A DNA stretch of 64,000 nt from Halorubrum aethiopicum (GTDB lineage: Archaea; Halobacteriota; Halobacteria; Halobacteriales; Haloferacaceae): contig NZ_LOAJ01000001.1 in assembly GCF_001542905.1 (NCBI RefSeq), forward strand, positions 434,001-498,000. The letters run 5' to 3'. The number at the start of each line of letters is the position of its first letter. Position 1 is the stretch's first letter. The notes beneath the pieces were generated by a model that saw only the letters and a program-made list of their open reading frames with translations, made no database searches and was not told where the DNA came from. This document shows, piece by piece, positions 52,588 to 62,119 of the stretch. The translations under genes and the position numbers were made by a program.

Positions 52588-52835
52588 CGCGGTGAACACC
52601 GCCAAAGCCCCAGTCGCGAGGCGGGCGCACGCTCGCTGTGCTCCTCAGTCACTCACTCCGTTCGCTCCTTCCGGTGCTTGCGTCGCCTGCGCCCGCCTCG
52701 CGACTGCCCCTTTGAATCCCACCCGACCGCGACCGTCCCGCACCTCACACCTCCCCAACCTCGCTGCTCACTTCGTTCGCAGCGTCCCTCGCGATCGGGT
52801 TCGCGCCCTTCGGGCGCTCACCGGCGCGCCACCGC
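52588..52835 (-). repeat. Dispersed structured element, copy B (long form, reverse)
   Basis: Read on the minus strand it follows the same plan as copy A: GCGGTGGCGCGCC at the start, hairpin 1 (52803-52808 with 52812-52817), a weaker hairpin 2 (52762-52767 with 52779-52784), the conserved box (complement of 52737-52762), CAAAGGGGCAGTCGCGAG, and the end GGGGCTTTGGCGGTGTTCAC. A perfect 18-base long-range stem pairs 52612-52629 with 52688-52705. It lies in the 341-base gap between two convergent genes. Confidence 0.8.
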
Positions 52836-52861
52836 GTCGTGTCCCTACTACACGATCTCGC

Positions 52862-54256
52862 TCACCGCTCGCGGATCCGCATCGGCACCGGGTGGTCCGG
52901 ATGCATCGTCAGCGACCCCCGAAGCGAGAGGTCGGGCCCCTCGTACTCGAGTTCGTAGCGCGAACAGACGCACGCGAGGATGAGTTTCGCCTCGAGCAGC
53001 GAGAACGCCTTCCCGATACAGTGGCGCGGCCCGCCGCCGAACGGGAAGTACGCGAACCGCGGGCGTGCGCTCCGGCGCTCGGGCATCCATCGGCTCGGGT
53101 CGAACGCGTCCGGGTCGTCGTACCACCGCGGCGAGCGGTGAACCACCCACTGTGAACACATCAGCGCGGAGCCCTCGGGGATCCGGTAGCCGTCGATCTT
53201 CACGTCGAGTTTCGGCTCGCGAAACAGCGTGTAGACCGGCGGGTACAGCCGCATCGACTCCGAGAGCACCCGGTCCGTGAACGTCATCTCCCTGGCGTCC
53301 CCGGCGTCCGGCAGGCCCGACTCGGTCGCGGCCGCCGCCTCCCGTTCCACGCGGGCTCTCGCCTCGGGGTGTTTCGAGAGGAGGTAGAACGTGTACGTCA
53401 ACGCGAGCGCGGTCGTGTCGTGGCCGGCCAGAAGCATCGTCACCAGCTCGTCGCGCAGGTTCTCGTCGGTCTGCTCGCCGCGGTCTCGCGCGCGGAGGAG
53501 GACCGACAGGAGGTCCATCGGCAGGTCGCCCTCCGAGTCGCCCGACGGACCCGCCACGGCGACGCCCTCGGGGCCGGCCGGGTCGACGGCGGGGTCGCGC
53601 TCGGTGCCCCGTCGGCGCTCGACGATCCCGTCGATCACCGACTCGAGGGTGGCGACGGCGTCGTCGAACTCGCGGTTCTCGCGGGTCGGCACCCAGTTCG
53701 GGATCAGGAAGCGGCGCGGGTCCGGCTCGAACCGCGCGCCGAGCGGCTCCAGGCTCTCCTGGACCGTTCGAACCTCCTCGTCGGTGACGTCCGCGCCGAA
53801 CATCGCGGAGACGATGATACGGACGGTGAGCCGCGCGATCTCGAGCTGGACGTCGACGACCTCGCCGTCCTCCCACTCCGCGATCTGTGACTCCGTGTGA
53901 TCGACCATCGTCCCCGCGAGCGCGCCGATCCGCCGGCTGTGAAACGAGGGATTCGCGAGGGTCCGCTGGCGTCGCCACGTGTCGCCCTCGCTCATGAGCA
54001 GTCCCTGGCCGAGCAGCCGGTCCATCGCGTCGTCGCCGAACTGGGGCTTCCGGTAGCGGTCGGCCTCGGAGACGAGTACGCGCTCGATGTCGGCGGGGTT
54101 CGTGAGCAGGTACGTCTCGCGCGGCCCGAGGTCGAAGCGCACGACGTCGCCGTAGCTGTCGGCGCAGGCGCGCATGAACGAGAAGGGGTCGTCGGCGAAC
54201 TGGCGGCCGTTGCCGAAGAGGGGGTCCCCGATCGGTCCGGGCGGCGTGACGGACAT
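52862..54256 (-). CDS. Cytochrome P450
   Basis: A 464-residue P450. The heme-binding loop is FGGGPRHCIGKAF with Cys413 as axial ligand; the I-helix has LLAGHDTTALAL; the K-helix ExxR is LSESMRLYPP. A Gly/Ser/Asp-rich insertion lies between helices F and G (about 230-255). There is no signal or membrane anchor, so it is soluble. The substrate cannot be predicted; carotenoid or fatty-acid oxidation is plausible. No dedicated ferredoxin or reductase gene is adjacent. Confidence 0.92.
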   Translation of the reverse strand: MSVTPPGPIGDPLFGNGRQFADDPFSFMRACADSYGDVVRFDLGPRETYLLTNPADIERVLVSEADRYRKPQFGDDAMDRLLGQGLLMSEGDTWRRQRTLANPSFHSRRIGALAGTMVDHTESQIAEWEDGEVVDVQLEIARLTVRIIVSAMFGADVTDEEVRTVQESLEPLGARFEPDPRRFLIPNWVPTRENREFDDAVATLESVIDGIVERRRGTERDPAVDPAGPEGVAVAGPSGDSEGDLPMDLLSVLLRARDRGEQTDENLRDELVTMLLAGHDTTALALTYTFYLLSKHPEARARVEREAAAATESGLPDAGDAREMTFTDRVLSESMRLYPPVYTLFREPKLDVKIDGYRIPEGSALMCSQWVVHRSPRWYDDPDAFDPSRWMPERRSARPRFAYFPFGGGPRHCIGKAFSLLEAKLILACVCSRYELEYEGPDLSLRGSLTMHPDHPVPMRIRER

Positions 54257-54358
54257 ACGAGATCTGGGGGCTGGGCGGGGTTAAACGTTCGGCGGGGCGC
54301 GTTTCGACGGCTCCGAGATCGGAACTCAATCGGCCGTTCGGCGAGGCGCGTCCCGCGA

Positions 54359-55981
54359 TCAGCGGGCGGCGTCGAGCCGCTCGACGCGGTCGATCAGCTC
54401 CGCCACCGCGTCCTCCTGGTCGTCCGTCGCGTCGACGATCCGGTCCGTCGCCGAGGCCGTCCGATCGGAGCGGTCGCGGACGCTCTCGAGCGTCGCGGTG
54501 AGCTCCTCGACCGTCGCCGCCTGGTCGTCCGTCGTCCGCGCCACCTCGGCGACCCCGTCCGCCGCCTCGTCGACCGCGTCGGCGATCTCCGAAAGCGAGT
54601 CGAGGACCGTCTCGATCTCCGCGCCCGCGTCCTCGATGCGCTCGTGTGAGCGCTCGACGGCCGCCGACGTCTCCGCCGACTGCGCCTGGAGTTCGGCGAG
54701 GCTCTCCGTGATCGCCTCGGTGTGCCCGCGGGTCTCGTCGGCCAGTTTCTTCACCTCTTCTGCGACCACCGCGAAGCCGTTGCCGTCCTCGCCGGCGCGC
54801 GCGGCCTCGATGTTGGCGTTGAGCGCCAGCAGGTTGGTCTGTTCTGCGACCTCCGAGATCACCTCGATCACCTCCTCGATGTCGTCCATGCGGTCCGAGA
54901 GCGCGCCGACGCTGTCGACCAGCTCGTCGCCGATCTCCACCACGTCCTCCGTGGCCTCGCGGGCGTCGCTGCTGGCGTCGAGTCCCTCCTCCGCGGCCGC
55001 CCTGGCGTTCGAGGCCGCCGCGTCGACCTGGTCGGCAGTGGCGGCGACCTCCTCCATGCCCGCCGAGAAGGACTGCATCTCCGCGACGCCCTCCTCCAAC
55101 AGCTCGGTCTGTTCGTCGACGTTCGTCGCGATCTCGTCGGCCGCCTCGCTCGCCTCCTCGACGGTGTCGTCGATCTCGCGGGCCTGCTCGTGGACGCTCT
55201 CGGAGAGGGTCTCGAGGTTCGCGGCCATCCCGTTGACCGCGTCCACGACCCGGAGCAGGTCGTCGTCGAGCCGCTCGAAGGATGCCTGCCGAGTGATTCG
55301 AGCGTCCAGATCCCCCTCGCCGATCGCCTCGGCCGTCTCCCTGATCTCGGAGACCAGCGCCGCGGTCGCCGCGCGCCCCTCGACGTTCTCCGTCCGGTCG
55401 ATGACGACCTCCGTGACCCCCACGAGCTCGCCGTCGTCGCCGTACAGCGGCGTCGCCGTGAACTCGATGTGGCGCTCGTCGCCGTGGCGATCCACCATCG
55501 TGCTGGCGTCGCGGTAGCGGTTCCGGGTCGACTCACAGCGCTCGACGTCGTACGCCTCGTCCGCGTCGGCCGGCGCGTCGAGCACCTTGTCGGCGAGCGT
55601 GTCGGCGCGGCGGCCGTCCGGGTAGAACAGCTCGGAGACGTGGCCGTGACCGATCGCGTCCTCGCGGTCCACGCCGGTGAGCGCGGCGATCGACTCGTTC
55701 CACTCGGCGACGGCGCCCTCACAGTCGAGGACGAACGTCGGGACGCCAGTCGCGTTGAACACCTGCTCGAAGCCGGCGCTCGCGAGCGTACTCGCGCGGT
55801 CGACGCCGTCCTCGTCGGCGACGGCGCGTCGATCGTCCGCTCGTTTCCCGGACCCGCCCCCGTCCTCTTCCGGGAGTCCTCCGCCCGACGACCCGTCGGC
55901 GACGACGCCGCCGTCGGGGACCGACCGCGTGTCGCGCCCCCGTCCGAACGCGCGCCGGATGAGCCCTCGAAAGCCCGTCAT
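54359..55981 (-). CDS. Soluble methyl-accepting transducer with PAS domain
   Basis: A 540-residue chemotaxis transducer without membrane helices. A PAS/PAC sensor spans about residues 66-195 ([40 protein letters not shown]). A long coiled coil with a HAMP-like break ([16 protein letters not shown]) follows, then the hairpin tip [21 protein letters not shown] conserved in all MCP. The C-terminus ends in heptads. It should feed CheA with a cytosolic signal, such as redox or a small ligand. No che gene is nearby; such orphans are common in Halobacteria. Confidence 0.9.
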   Translation of the reverse strand: MTGFRGLIRRAFGRGRDTRSVPDGGVVADGSSGGGLPEEDGGGSGKRADDRRAVADEDGVDRASTLASAGFEQVFNATGVPTFVLDCEGAVAEWNESIAALTGVDREDAIGHGHVSELFYPDGRRADTLADKVLDAPADADEAYDVERCESTRNRYRDASTMVDRHGDERHIEFTATPLYGDDGELVGVTEVVIDRTENVEGRAATAALVSEIRETAEAIGEGDLDARITRQASFERLDDDLLRVVDAVNGMAANLETLSESVHEQAREIDDTVEEASEAADEIATNVDEQTELLEEGVAEMQSFSAGMEEVAATADQVDAAASNARAAAEEGLDASSDAREATEDVVEIGDELVDSVGALSDRMDDIEEVIEVISEVAEQTNLLALNANIEAARAGEDGNGFAVVAEEVKKLADETRGHTEAITESLAELQAQSAETSAAVERSHERIEDAGAEIETVLDSLSEIADAVDEAADGVAEVARTTDDQAATVEELTATLESVRDRSDRTASATDRIVDATDDQEDAVAELIDRVERLDAAR

Positions 55982-56109
55982 GTTCGTCCGGACCTCTCCG
56001 AACGTCCCTTATAAGATCGATCCCCGGAGAACCAGATCTGATACTCACCGTCGTCGAACGCGGATCCCGCCCGCAGCGTTCAAGCGCGTCCGTCGGCTAC
56101 GTGTCATCG

Positions 56110-57927
56110 ATGGACGCCGACGCCGTGAGGGCCCGCGCGGACGACCTCCCGACGGAACCCGGCGTGTACCAGTTCCGGTCCGGCGAGACGACCCTGTACG
56201 TCGGCAAGGCGGTCGACCTCCGTGACCGCGTCCGGTCGTACGCCGACCCGCGGTCCGCCCGGATCCGCGGCATGGTCGAGCGGGCCGACCGGGTCGAGTT
56301 CGCCGTCACCGACACGGAGACCCAGGCCCTGCTGCTCGAGGCCAATCTGATAAAACGGCTCCGACCGCGGTACAACGTCCGGCTGAAGGACGACAAGTCC
56401 TATCCGCTGGTCGCGTTCTCCGACCACGAGGTCCCGCGGATCGAGGTGACCCGCGATCCCGAGGAGGGCGCGGTCGCGTACGGCCCGTTCACCGACGTGG
56501 GCCGCGTCGAGACGATACTCAAGGCGATCCGCGACGAGTACCGGCTCCGCGGCTGTTCGGACCACAAGTACGCGAACCGCGACCGCCCCTGTCTCGACTA
56601 CGAGATGGGGATCTGCTCGGCCCCCTGTACCGGCGAGATCGATCCCGAGAGCTACGCCGAGGACGTCGCCGCCGCCCGGCGCTTCTTCGAGGGGGAGACC
56701 GGCGCGCTCGCCGACCCGCTCCGCCGCCGAATGGAGGCGGCCGCCGAGAGCGCCGAGTTCGAGCGCGCCGCGAACCTGCGCGACCGGTTGGAGGCCGTCG
56801 AGGCGTTCCACGGCGAGGGTGGCGAGGCGGTGAGCGACCGCTCGGACGACCGCACCGTCGACGTGCTCGCCGCCGCGATCGAGGGCGATACCGCCCGCGT
56901 CGCGCGCCTCCACAGCGAGCGCGGTCAGCTCGTCGACCGGAGCCGCCACCGGCTCGACACGCCGACGGTGGCGGCGGCGGTCGGCGGCGACGCGGAGGGT
57001 GGAGGGATCGACGGCGACGTCGACAGCGACGGCGACGGAGCCGTCACCGCCGACGCGCACACGCCGGCGGCGGTGCTCTCAGCGTTTCTCACCCAGTACT
57101 ACGCCGAGCGCGAGTTCCCGGACGCGGTCCTCCTGGCGGAGCGGCCGACCGACCCCGACGTGACCGAGTGGCTCGAACGCGAGGGCGTCTCGGTCCGGGT
57201 CCCCGGTGCCGGCCGGGAGGCGAAGCTCGTCGAACTCGCGTTGAAGAACGCCCGGAAACGCGGCGGCCGCGACGACCCGGTCGGCGCGCTCGCCGACCGG
57301 CTCGGGATCGACCGCCCGGCGCGGATCGAGGGGTTCGACGTGAGCCACGCGTCCGGGACCGCCGTCGTCGGCTCGAACGTCTGTTTCGTCGACGGGAGCG
57401 CGCGGACGGGCGAGTACCGCCGAAAGAAGCTCACCGACCGCAACGACGACTACGCCAACATGCGGGAGCTGGTCCGCTGGCGCGCGACCCGAGCGATCGA
57501 GGACCGCGACGGCCGTCCGGACCCCGACCTGCTGCTGATCGACGGCGGCGAGGGGCAGCTCGGCGCGGCTCGCGACGCGCTCGCCGAGGTCGGCTGGGAC
57601 GTGCCGGCGATCGCCTTAGCGAAGGCCGAGGAGCTGGTGGTGACGCCGGACGGCCCGTTGCGGTGGCCCGACGACGCCCCGGAGCTCCACCTCCTCCAGC
57701 GCGTCCGCGACGAGGCGCACCGCTTCGCCGTCCAGTACCACCAGACCGTCCGCGACGAGGTGAAGACGGTGCTCGACGACGTCCCCGGCGTCGGTCCGGA
57801 GACGCGAAAGGGGCTGCTCCGGCGGTTCGGATCCGTCGAGAACGTCCGCGAGGCCTCCCTCGAGGACCTCACCGACGTCGACGGCGTCGGCGACACGACC
57901 GCCCGGCGGCTCCGCGAGCGACTGTAG
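56110..57927 (+). CDS. uvrC: UvrABC excinuclease subunit C
   Basis: About 605 residues. The GIY-YIG nuclease begins with [17 protein letters not shown] and makes the 3' incision. A Cys-rich segment ([20 protein letters not shown] with CSAPC) follows, then a UVR domain that binds UvrB, an acidic insertion (about 295-320), the RNase H-like 5' nuclease ([23 protein letters not shown]) and two helix-hairpin-helix motifs ([17 protein letters not shown]). The ATG at 56110 fits the family; a GTG at 56101 adds three residues. Haloarchaea carry bacterial-type nucleotide excision repair. Confidence 0.94.
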   Translation: MDADAVRARADDLPTEPGVYQFRSGETTLYVGKAVDLRDRVRSYADPRSARIRGMVERADRVEFAVTDTETQALLLEANLIKRLRPRYNVRLKDDKSYPLVAFSDHEVPRIEVTRDPEEGAVAYGPFTDVGRVETILKAIRDEYRLRGCSDHKYANRDRPCLDYEMGICSAPCTGEIDPESYAEDVAAARRFFEGETGALADPLRRRMEAAAESAEFERAANLRDRLEAVEAFHGEGGEAVSDRSDDRTVDVLAAAIEGDTARVARLHSERGQLVDRSRHRLDTPTVAAAVGGDAEGGGIDGDVDSDGDGAVTADAHTPAAVLSAFLTQYYAEREFPDAVLLAERPTDPDVTEWLEREGVSVRVPGAGREAKLVELALKNARKRGGRDDPVGALADRLGIDRPARIEGFDVSHASGTAVVGSNVCFVDGSARTGEYRRKKLTDRNDDYANMRELVRWRATRAIEDRDGRPDPDLLLIDGGEGQLGAARDALAEVGWDVPAIALAKAEELVVTPDGPLRWPDDAPELHLLQRVRDEAHRFAVQYHQTVRDEVKTVLDDVPGVGPETRKGLLRRFGSVENVREASLEDLTDVDGVGDTTARRLRERL

Positions 57928-58076
57928 CGAACCGGTCGCTCGGCGGTTCCGATGGCGGGCAGGCGGCGCCTCTCCTCCCCCGGAACGACCGCCGCGCACC
58001 CGTCCCCCGTTCCGGGCCTCGTTCAGACCACGGAGGTGGTGGCCGCGGCTTCGGGGATAACCTCTCGTGTCGCGGG

Positions 58077-59141
58077 TCAGTCCGTACTCTCGTCCGCGAC
58101 GAGTTCGTCGTAGCGCGCGCCGGTCTGTTTCAGCGTCTCCGTCGAGTAGAGGCGTTCGTGCTCGAACGGGAGGTACTCCGCCGCGAGCTCGTCGATCTTC
58201 GCGTCGACCGCCTCGGCCTCGCGGCCGTGGATCATCGTGAACAGGTCGTACTCCCACCCCTGCTCGGGTCGGCGAGGTCGGTGGTAACAGAGCGTGACGT
58301 ACGGGAGGCTTCCGACGGCCTCGCCGCGGGCGTCGAGTTCGTCCTCGGGAACGTCCCAGACGACCATACAGTTGTTCGTGAATCCGGTGACGACGTGGTT
58401 GACGACGCAGCCGATCCGCTTGATACAGCCGTCGGCGAGCAGGCGCTCGACCGCCGCGAGCACGTCGTCGAGGTCGGCGCCGATCTCGCTCGCCACGTCG
58501 GCGTAGGGAGTCGCCGACAGCGGGAAGCCGTCCTGGATCGCGACGAGGAGGTCGGCCTCGAGTCGGGTGAGATCGCCGCGAGCGTCCTCGGAGATACGAG
58601 TCGCCGACACGTCCGTCCGTTCCAGCGACTCTCTGGCGAACCGGTCGCCGTTCACCACGGGGAACTCCAGATCGATGTAGTAGTCCGTGAGCATCGGGAG
58701 GTTCAACACCGCACAGCCGGTGCGCTCCTCGATCTCCGCGAGGATCGCGTCGCGCTTCTCGCGGGAGCCGGCGGTGACGACGAACCACTGGTTCCACTCG
58801 TGGTCCCGGCGGTAGTTGTGGTTCACCTGCCGGTAGCCGTTTATCACCTCGGCTATCTCGTCGAACCGCTCTTCGGGGGCCCGGACCGCCGCCAGCGTCG
58901 AGGAGCCGATGACGGGCGGGTTGAGCACCGCGCCGAACCGCCGGAACACGCCGCGCTCGTGGAGGTCGCGGACGCGCTCGAGGACCTCGTCGCCGTCGAC
59001 GTCGACGCCCGTCTCGGCCGCGATCTCCTCCGCAACGCGCTCGAACGGGCGCGCCTCGACGGGGAAGCCGCTCTGGTAGTCGTCGATGAGGACGGCGTCG
59101 ACCGCGTCGAGGTCGGCCCGCCAGCCGGCGTCCAGACTCAT
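58077..59141 (-). CDS. Siroheme decarboxylase-like protein, fused AhbA-AhbB halves
   Basis: A 354-residue protein made of two Lrp/AsnC-like modules, each an HTH followed by a RAM-like domain. In the first, GYRQVNHNYRR (His108, Tyr110) and the LNLPMLTDYYI strand match AhbB-type siroheme decarboxylases; in the second, VTLCYHRPRR (His287) is the matching position. The pathway removes the acetate side-chain carboxyls of siroheme on the way to heme or heme d1. A transcription regulator is the alternative, but the HxYxR signature argues for the enzyme. Confidence 0.8.
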   Translation of the reverse strand: MSLDAGWRADLDAVDAVLIDDYQSGFPVEARPFERVAEEIAAETGVDVDGDEVLERVRDLHERGVFRRFGAVLNPPVIGSSTLAAVRAPEERFDEIAEVINGYRQVNHNYRRDHEWNQWFVVTAGSREKRDAILAEIEERTGCAVLNLPMLTDYYIDLEFPVVNGDRFARESLERTDVSATRISEDARGDLTRLEADLLVAIQDGFPLSATPYADVASEIGADLDDVLAAVERLLADGCIKRIGCVVNHVVTGFTNNCMVVWDVPEDELDARGEAVGSLPYVTLCYHRPRRPEQGWEYDLFTMIHGREAEAVDAKIDELAAEYLPFEHERLYSTETLKQTGARYDELVADESTD

Positions 59142-59218
59142 TGGCGGTTACCAGGGGCCGCGCGTATCTACGGGTTTCGGAGCGCGGCCGTCGCTTCGAT
59201 CGTGGGAACCGGAGCGCG

Positions 59219-59377
59219 TCAGTCGTCGGCGGGGGTCTCGGCGGAGGCCGGCGCGAACGCCCGCGCGCTCTCCTCGAGCTGTGCCGTCGAGCAGCCGCCG
59301 ACGGTGGCGGCCTGCTCGAGCGTCAGCGTGCGGGAGCGATACAGCGTGAGTGCGGTCGCCACGGATTTGGACGTCAT
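59219..59377 (-). CDS. 52-residue small protein with HTH-like pattern
   Basis: A very small protein (MTSKSVATALTLYRSRTLTL at the start). The LTLEQAATVGGCSTAQLEESA segment resembles a short helix-turn-helix or UPF-like antitoxin pattern. Its promoter lies in the AT-rich stretch upstream (59395-59515). No toxin partner is adjacent. The role is unknown; a DNA-binding regulator is the simplest reading. Confidence 0.65.
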   Translation of the reverse strand: MTSKSVATALTLYRSRTLTLEQAATVGGCSTAQLEESARAFAPASAETPADD

Positions 59378-59690
59378 CGGGTACGATCGCCTACTGTCTG
59401 GACGCACATATAGTTCTAACGCATTTTTCGCCCTGGTGTAGTATCTCTAAACACATATTCTGTCGAAATACCACATAAATACTCTCAAAAGAGCCCATTC
59501 GATCCGTTCTGGTATGTGATCGGGTGTCATGGAGTCGCCGAGACCCGCTCCGGCGAGCGTCGGGTCGGCTCGGGCGCGCCGGGAGTCGGGAGCCGCTTCC
59601 CCGCTCGCATCGGGCTCCCGCTCCGCCCGCCGTTCCCGTCGCGTGGGAGTCGAGCGGGAGGCTTTTCGTTCGAGAACCCGAACGGCGCGT
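59378..59690. other. 313-base intergenic region between divergent genes
   Basis: From 59400 to about 59515 the sequence is AT-rich (for example TAGTATCTCTAAACACATAT and CCACATAAATACTCTCAAAA) and would serve as the promoter of the small minus-strand gene. The second half is GC-rich and contains the TATA-like GCTTTTCG (59661-59668) at about -28 of the trpD2-like ATG. An in-frame extension of the trpD2-like gene across this region is Arg/Ser-rich and not supported. Confidence 0.6.
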
Positions 59691-60779
59691 ATGGCTCAGG
59701 CGACCCAGGAGTTCGGCGAGTGGCCCCTCAAACGGCTGATGACCGAGGTCTGCGGCTCCGGGCACAAGTCGGCGGACGACCTGACGCGTGCGCAGGCGAC
59801 GGAGGCGTTCGAGCGCATCCTCGCGGGCGAGCCCGACCCGACGACGCTCGGGGCGTTCTGGCTCGCGAACCGCTGGAAGCGGAACACCCCGGAGGAGCTC
59901 GGCGCGTACGTCGACGTCATGTGCGAGCGCGTCGAGTACGCGGAGCCCGACTGTGACCCGGTCGACTGCGGCGCGAACTACGACGGAAAGGGCCGGACCG
60001 CGATCTTAGGCGTCGCGGCCGGGGCGGTCGCGGCCGCGGCGGGCACGCCCGTCGTCGTCCACTCCGGCGACCGCGTCCCCACCCAGAAGCAGGACGCGTA
60101 CAAACACGTCCTCGACGAGCTGGGCGTCCACACCGAGTTGACGCCCTCGGATTCGGCCGACATGGTCGACGAGACCGGATTCGGCTTCTACTACCAGCCC
60201 GCGTTCAACCCCGCGATCGACGAGCTGTTCGAGCGCCGCGACATGATGGGCGTCCGGACGTTCGTCAACACTATCGAGACGCTCGCGAACCCCGCCGGCG
60301 CGTCGGTCCACCTCGGCTCCTTCTACCACCTCGCGTTCGCGAAGAAGGTGGTCGACACGTTCGTCGCGAGCGAGTTCCACGACCTCGACCGCGTCCTGAT
60401 GTTCCAGGGAATGGAGGGGTACGACGACGTGCGGCCGGGGTACACCAAGGTCGCCGAGTGGGACGCGGAGGGCGACGACGCCGGCAGCGACGGCGCGTCC
60501 TTCGACGACTTCGAGATCGAGACCGCCGAGTACGGGATGGACCTCGAAGAGGCGGACCTCGCCGTCGACGACGTCGCCGCCGAGTCGGCCGCCGTCACCG
60601 AGGAAGTCCTGGCGGGCGAGCGCGACGGGGCGTTCGCCGACGCGGTCGCGGTCAACGCGGCGCTGCGGATCTACGCCCGCGAGGACGCGGACTCGATCGA
60701 GGAGGGCCTCGAGGCGGCGCGCGCGGCCATCGACGATGGCTCCGCGTACGAGGTCCTCGAGGCGCTCCGCGACTTCTGA
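59691..60779 (+). CDS. TrpD2-like anthranilate phosphoribosyltransferase homologue
   Basis: A 362-residue protein of the TrpD fold. The N-terminal helical part (PLKRLMTEVCGSGHKSADDL) resembles the TrpD helical domain; the phosphoribosyl-pyrophosphate-binding region CGANYDGKGRTAILGVAAGA and VVVHSGDRVPTQK replaces the usual GTGGD/GNR motifs. A Ser/Asp-rich insertion lies near residue 265. The family includes TrpD2/YbiB, which binds nucleic acid rather than anthranilate. The changed motifs suggest it is not the pathway enzyme. Its TATA box (59661) fixes the ATG. Confidence 0.77.
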   Translation: MAQATQEFGEWPLKRLMTEVCGSGHKSADDLTRAQATEAFERILAGEPDPTTLGAFWLANRWKRNTPEELGAYVDVMCERVEYAEPDCDPVDCGANYDGKGRTAILGVAAGAVAAAAGTPVVVHSGDRVPTQKQDAYKHVLDELGVHTELTPSDSADMVDETGFGFYYQPAFNPAIDELFERRDMMGVRTFVNTIETLANPAGASVHLGSFYHLAFAKKVVDTFVASEFHDLDRVLMFQGMEGYDDVRPGYTKVAEWDAEGDDAGSDGASFDDFEIETAEYGMDLEEADLAVDDVAAESAAVTEEVLAGERDGAFADAVAVNAALRIYAREDADSIEEGLEAARAAIDDGSAYEVLEALRDF

Positions 60780-60925
60780 GCGCGCGTCCGGGGCCGTCTT
60801 CGACCACTCGCGCGACCGCGCCGACCGATCCGGGTCGAATTTGGGACGGAATTCGGAAAGCCGTCTTGAGTCTCCGGACCCAAGGGAACGTGTACCGAAC
60901 ATGACCCACGATACCTCGCCACACC

Positions 60926-61075
60926 ATGCCGACGTGTGAGCACTGTCAGGCGCACGTCTCCGAACGGTTCGTCCGGGTGTTCGCGGACGCTCGCGGCCGG
61001 ATACACGCGTGTCCGAACTGCTCGGCGAACGCCGGGATCGCGGAGGTCGCGAAGGAACGGGCCCACGACGCCTGA
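60926..61075 (+). CDS. 49-residue zinc-finger protein
   Basis: A tiny protein starting MPTCEHCQAHVSERFVRVFA with CEHC and later HACPNCSANAG, a four-Cys zinc site, and a basic-acidic C-terminal helix (IAEVAKERAHDA). The same plan is common in haloarchaea (I recall it as DUF7563) and the length fits exactly. It lies between the trpD2-like gene and convergent nadE. The function is unknown; nucleic-acid or protein binding through the zinc ribbon is likely. Confidence 0.82.
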   Translation: MPTCEHCQAHVSERFVRVFADARGRIHACPNCSANAGIAEVAKERAHDA

Positions 61076-61161
61076 CCGTCGGAGAGGCGTACCCGTCCGC
61101 CGAGAGGCGTATCCGTCGCCGGATCGACCGCCGACCGACCCGCGAACCGTCCGCCGACCCG

Positions 61162-61995
61162 TTACCGCTCCGGTGCGGGCGGCATCGACCGCTTGTGCGC
61201 GCTTCGCTCGTACAGCTCGACGACCCGATCGACGGCCTCCTCGGGGAGATCCAGTTCTCGAACCGTCGCCGCCCGCGAGAGCCCGCCGTCGACGTGGACC
61301 GCGAGGATCGCGTCGACCGCGTCGTAGTCGAGGCCCATCTCCTCGGCGTCGGTCTGTCCCTCCCACATCCCGGCGGTCGGCTCCTGCATCACGAGGTCGC
61401 GGGGGACGCCGACGTGGGCGGCGAGCTGGCGCACCTGCTGTTTGTAGAGGTTGCCGATCGGGTTACAGTCGACGGCCTGGTCGCCGTACTTCGTGAAGTA
61501 GCCCGTCATCGCCTCCGCGCGGTTGCCCGTCCCGAGCACCACCCGGTCCTCCGCGTTGGCGACGAGGTAGTTCAGGACCGCGCGGGTCCGGACGTACACG
61601 TTTCCCGCCGCCGTCCGGTCCTCGGCGGCCTCGGGGAACGCCGCGAAGAAGGACTCCGCGATGGGCTGGATCTCCACCACGTCGTACTCGATGCCGAGGT
61701 CGTGAGCCACCCGCTCGGCGTCGCTCATCACGTCCGGGTCGTTCACCTCGGAGGGCATCGTGATCCCGTGGAGCCCGTCCTCGCCGAGCGCCTCGACCGC
61801 GAGGTGGGCGGTAAGCGTGGAGTCGATGCCGCCCGAGAGCCCGAGAACGGCCCCCTCAGCGCCCGCGTCGTCGACGAGGTCGGCGATGAACGAGACGATC
61901 CGCTCGCGCGCCTCCTCCAGTTCCGCCTCCGAGAGCCGCAGGTCGATCGGGGGATCCTCCGACAGCAACACTGACTGCTCCGGCGTCTGGCTCAT
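61162..61995 (-). CDS. nadE: NAD+ synthetase
   Basis: A 277-residue ammonia-type NAD synthetase. The PP-loop is SGGIDST at 54-60, with the family segments VVLGTGNRAEAMTGYFTKYG and MQEPTAGMWEGQTDAEEMGL. It adenylates deamido-NAD and replaces the carboxylate with an amide, the last step of NAD synthesis. No glutaminase domain is present, so it uses free ammonia. The minus-strand TATA is CTATTAG near 62022, about 28 bases before the ATG at 61995. Confidence 0.95.
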   Translation of the reverse strand: MSQTPEQSVLLSEDPPIDLRLSEAELEEARERIVSFIADLVDDAGAEGAVLGLSGGIDSTLTAHLAVEALGEDGLHGITMPSEVNDPDVMSDAERVAHDLGIEYDVVEIQPIAESFFAAFPEAAEDRTAAGNVYVRTRAVLNYLVANAEDRVVLGTGNRAEAMTGYFTKYGDQAVDCNPIGNLYKQQVRQLAAHVGVPRDLVMQEPTAGMWEGQTDAEEMGLDYDAVDAILAVHVDGGLSRAATVRELDLPEEAVDRVVELYERSAHKRSMPPAPER

Positions 61996-62061
61996 GGAGG
62001 AAGGGTGGGGCCGAGACGACTAATAGCTCCCCGTTCCCGCATCGAACTGGACGTTCGTCGA

Positions 62062-62070
62062 CTTTATATC
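62062..62070 (+). promoter_or_regulatory. Strong TATA-like box upstream of element copy D
   Basis: CTTTATATC on the plus strand is one of the best TATA matches in the window. nadE on the other strand already has a closer box, so this one could drive plus-strand transcription starting near 62095 and entering the structured element at 62120. Confidence 0.4.
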
Positions 62071-62119
62071 TATCAGTGTGGCAGATTGATGACCGACACC
62101 CGATCGAAGCGATCGTATC

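Noticed and set aside
52319-53155. Plus-strand frame running from the RNA ligase gene into the P450 gene
   Set aside because: It spans element copy B and is opposite the P450 3' end; no conserved protein features.
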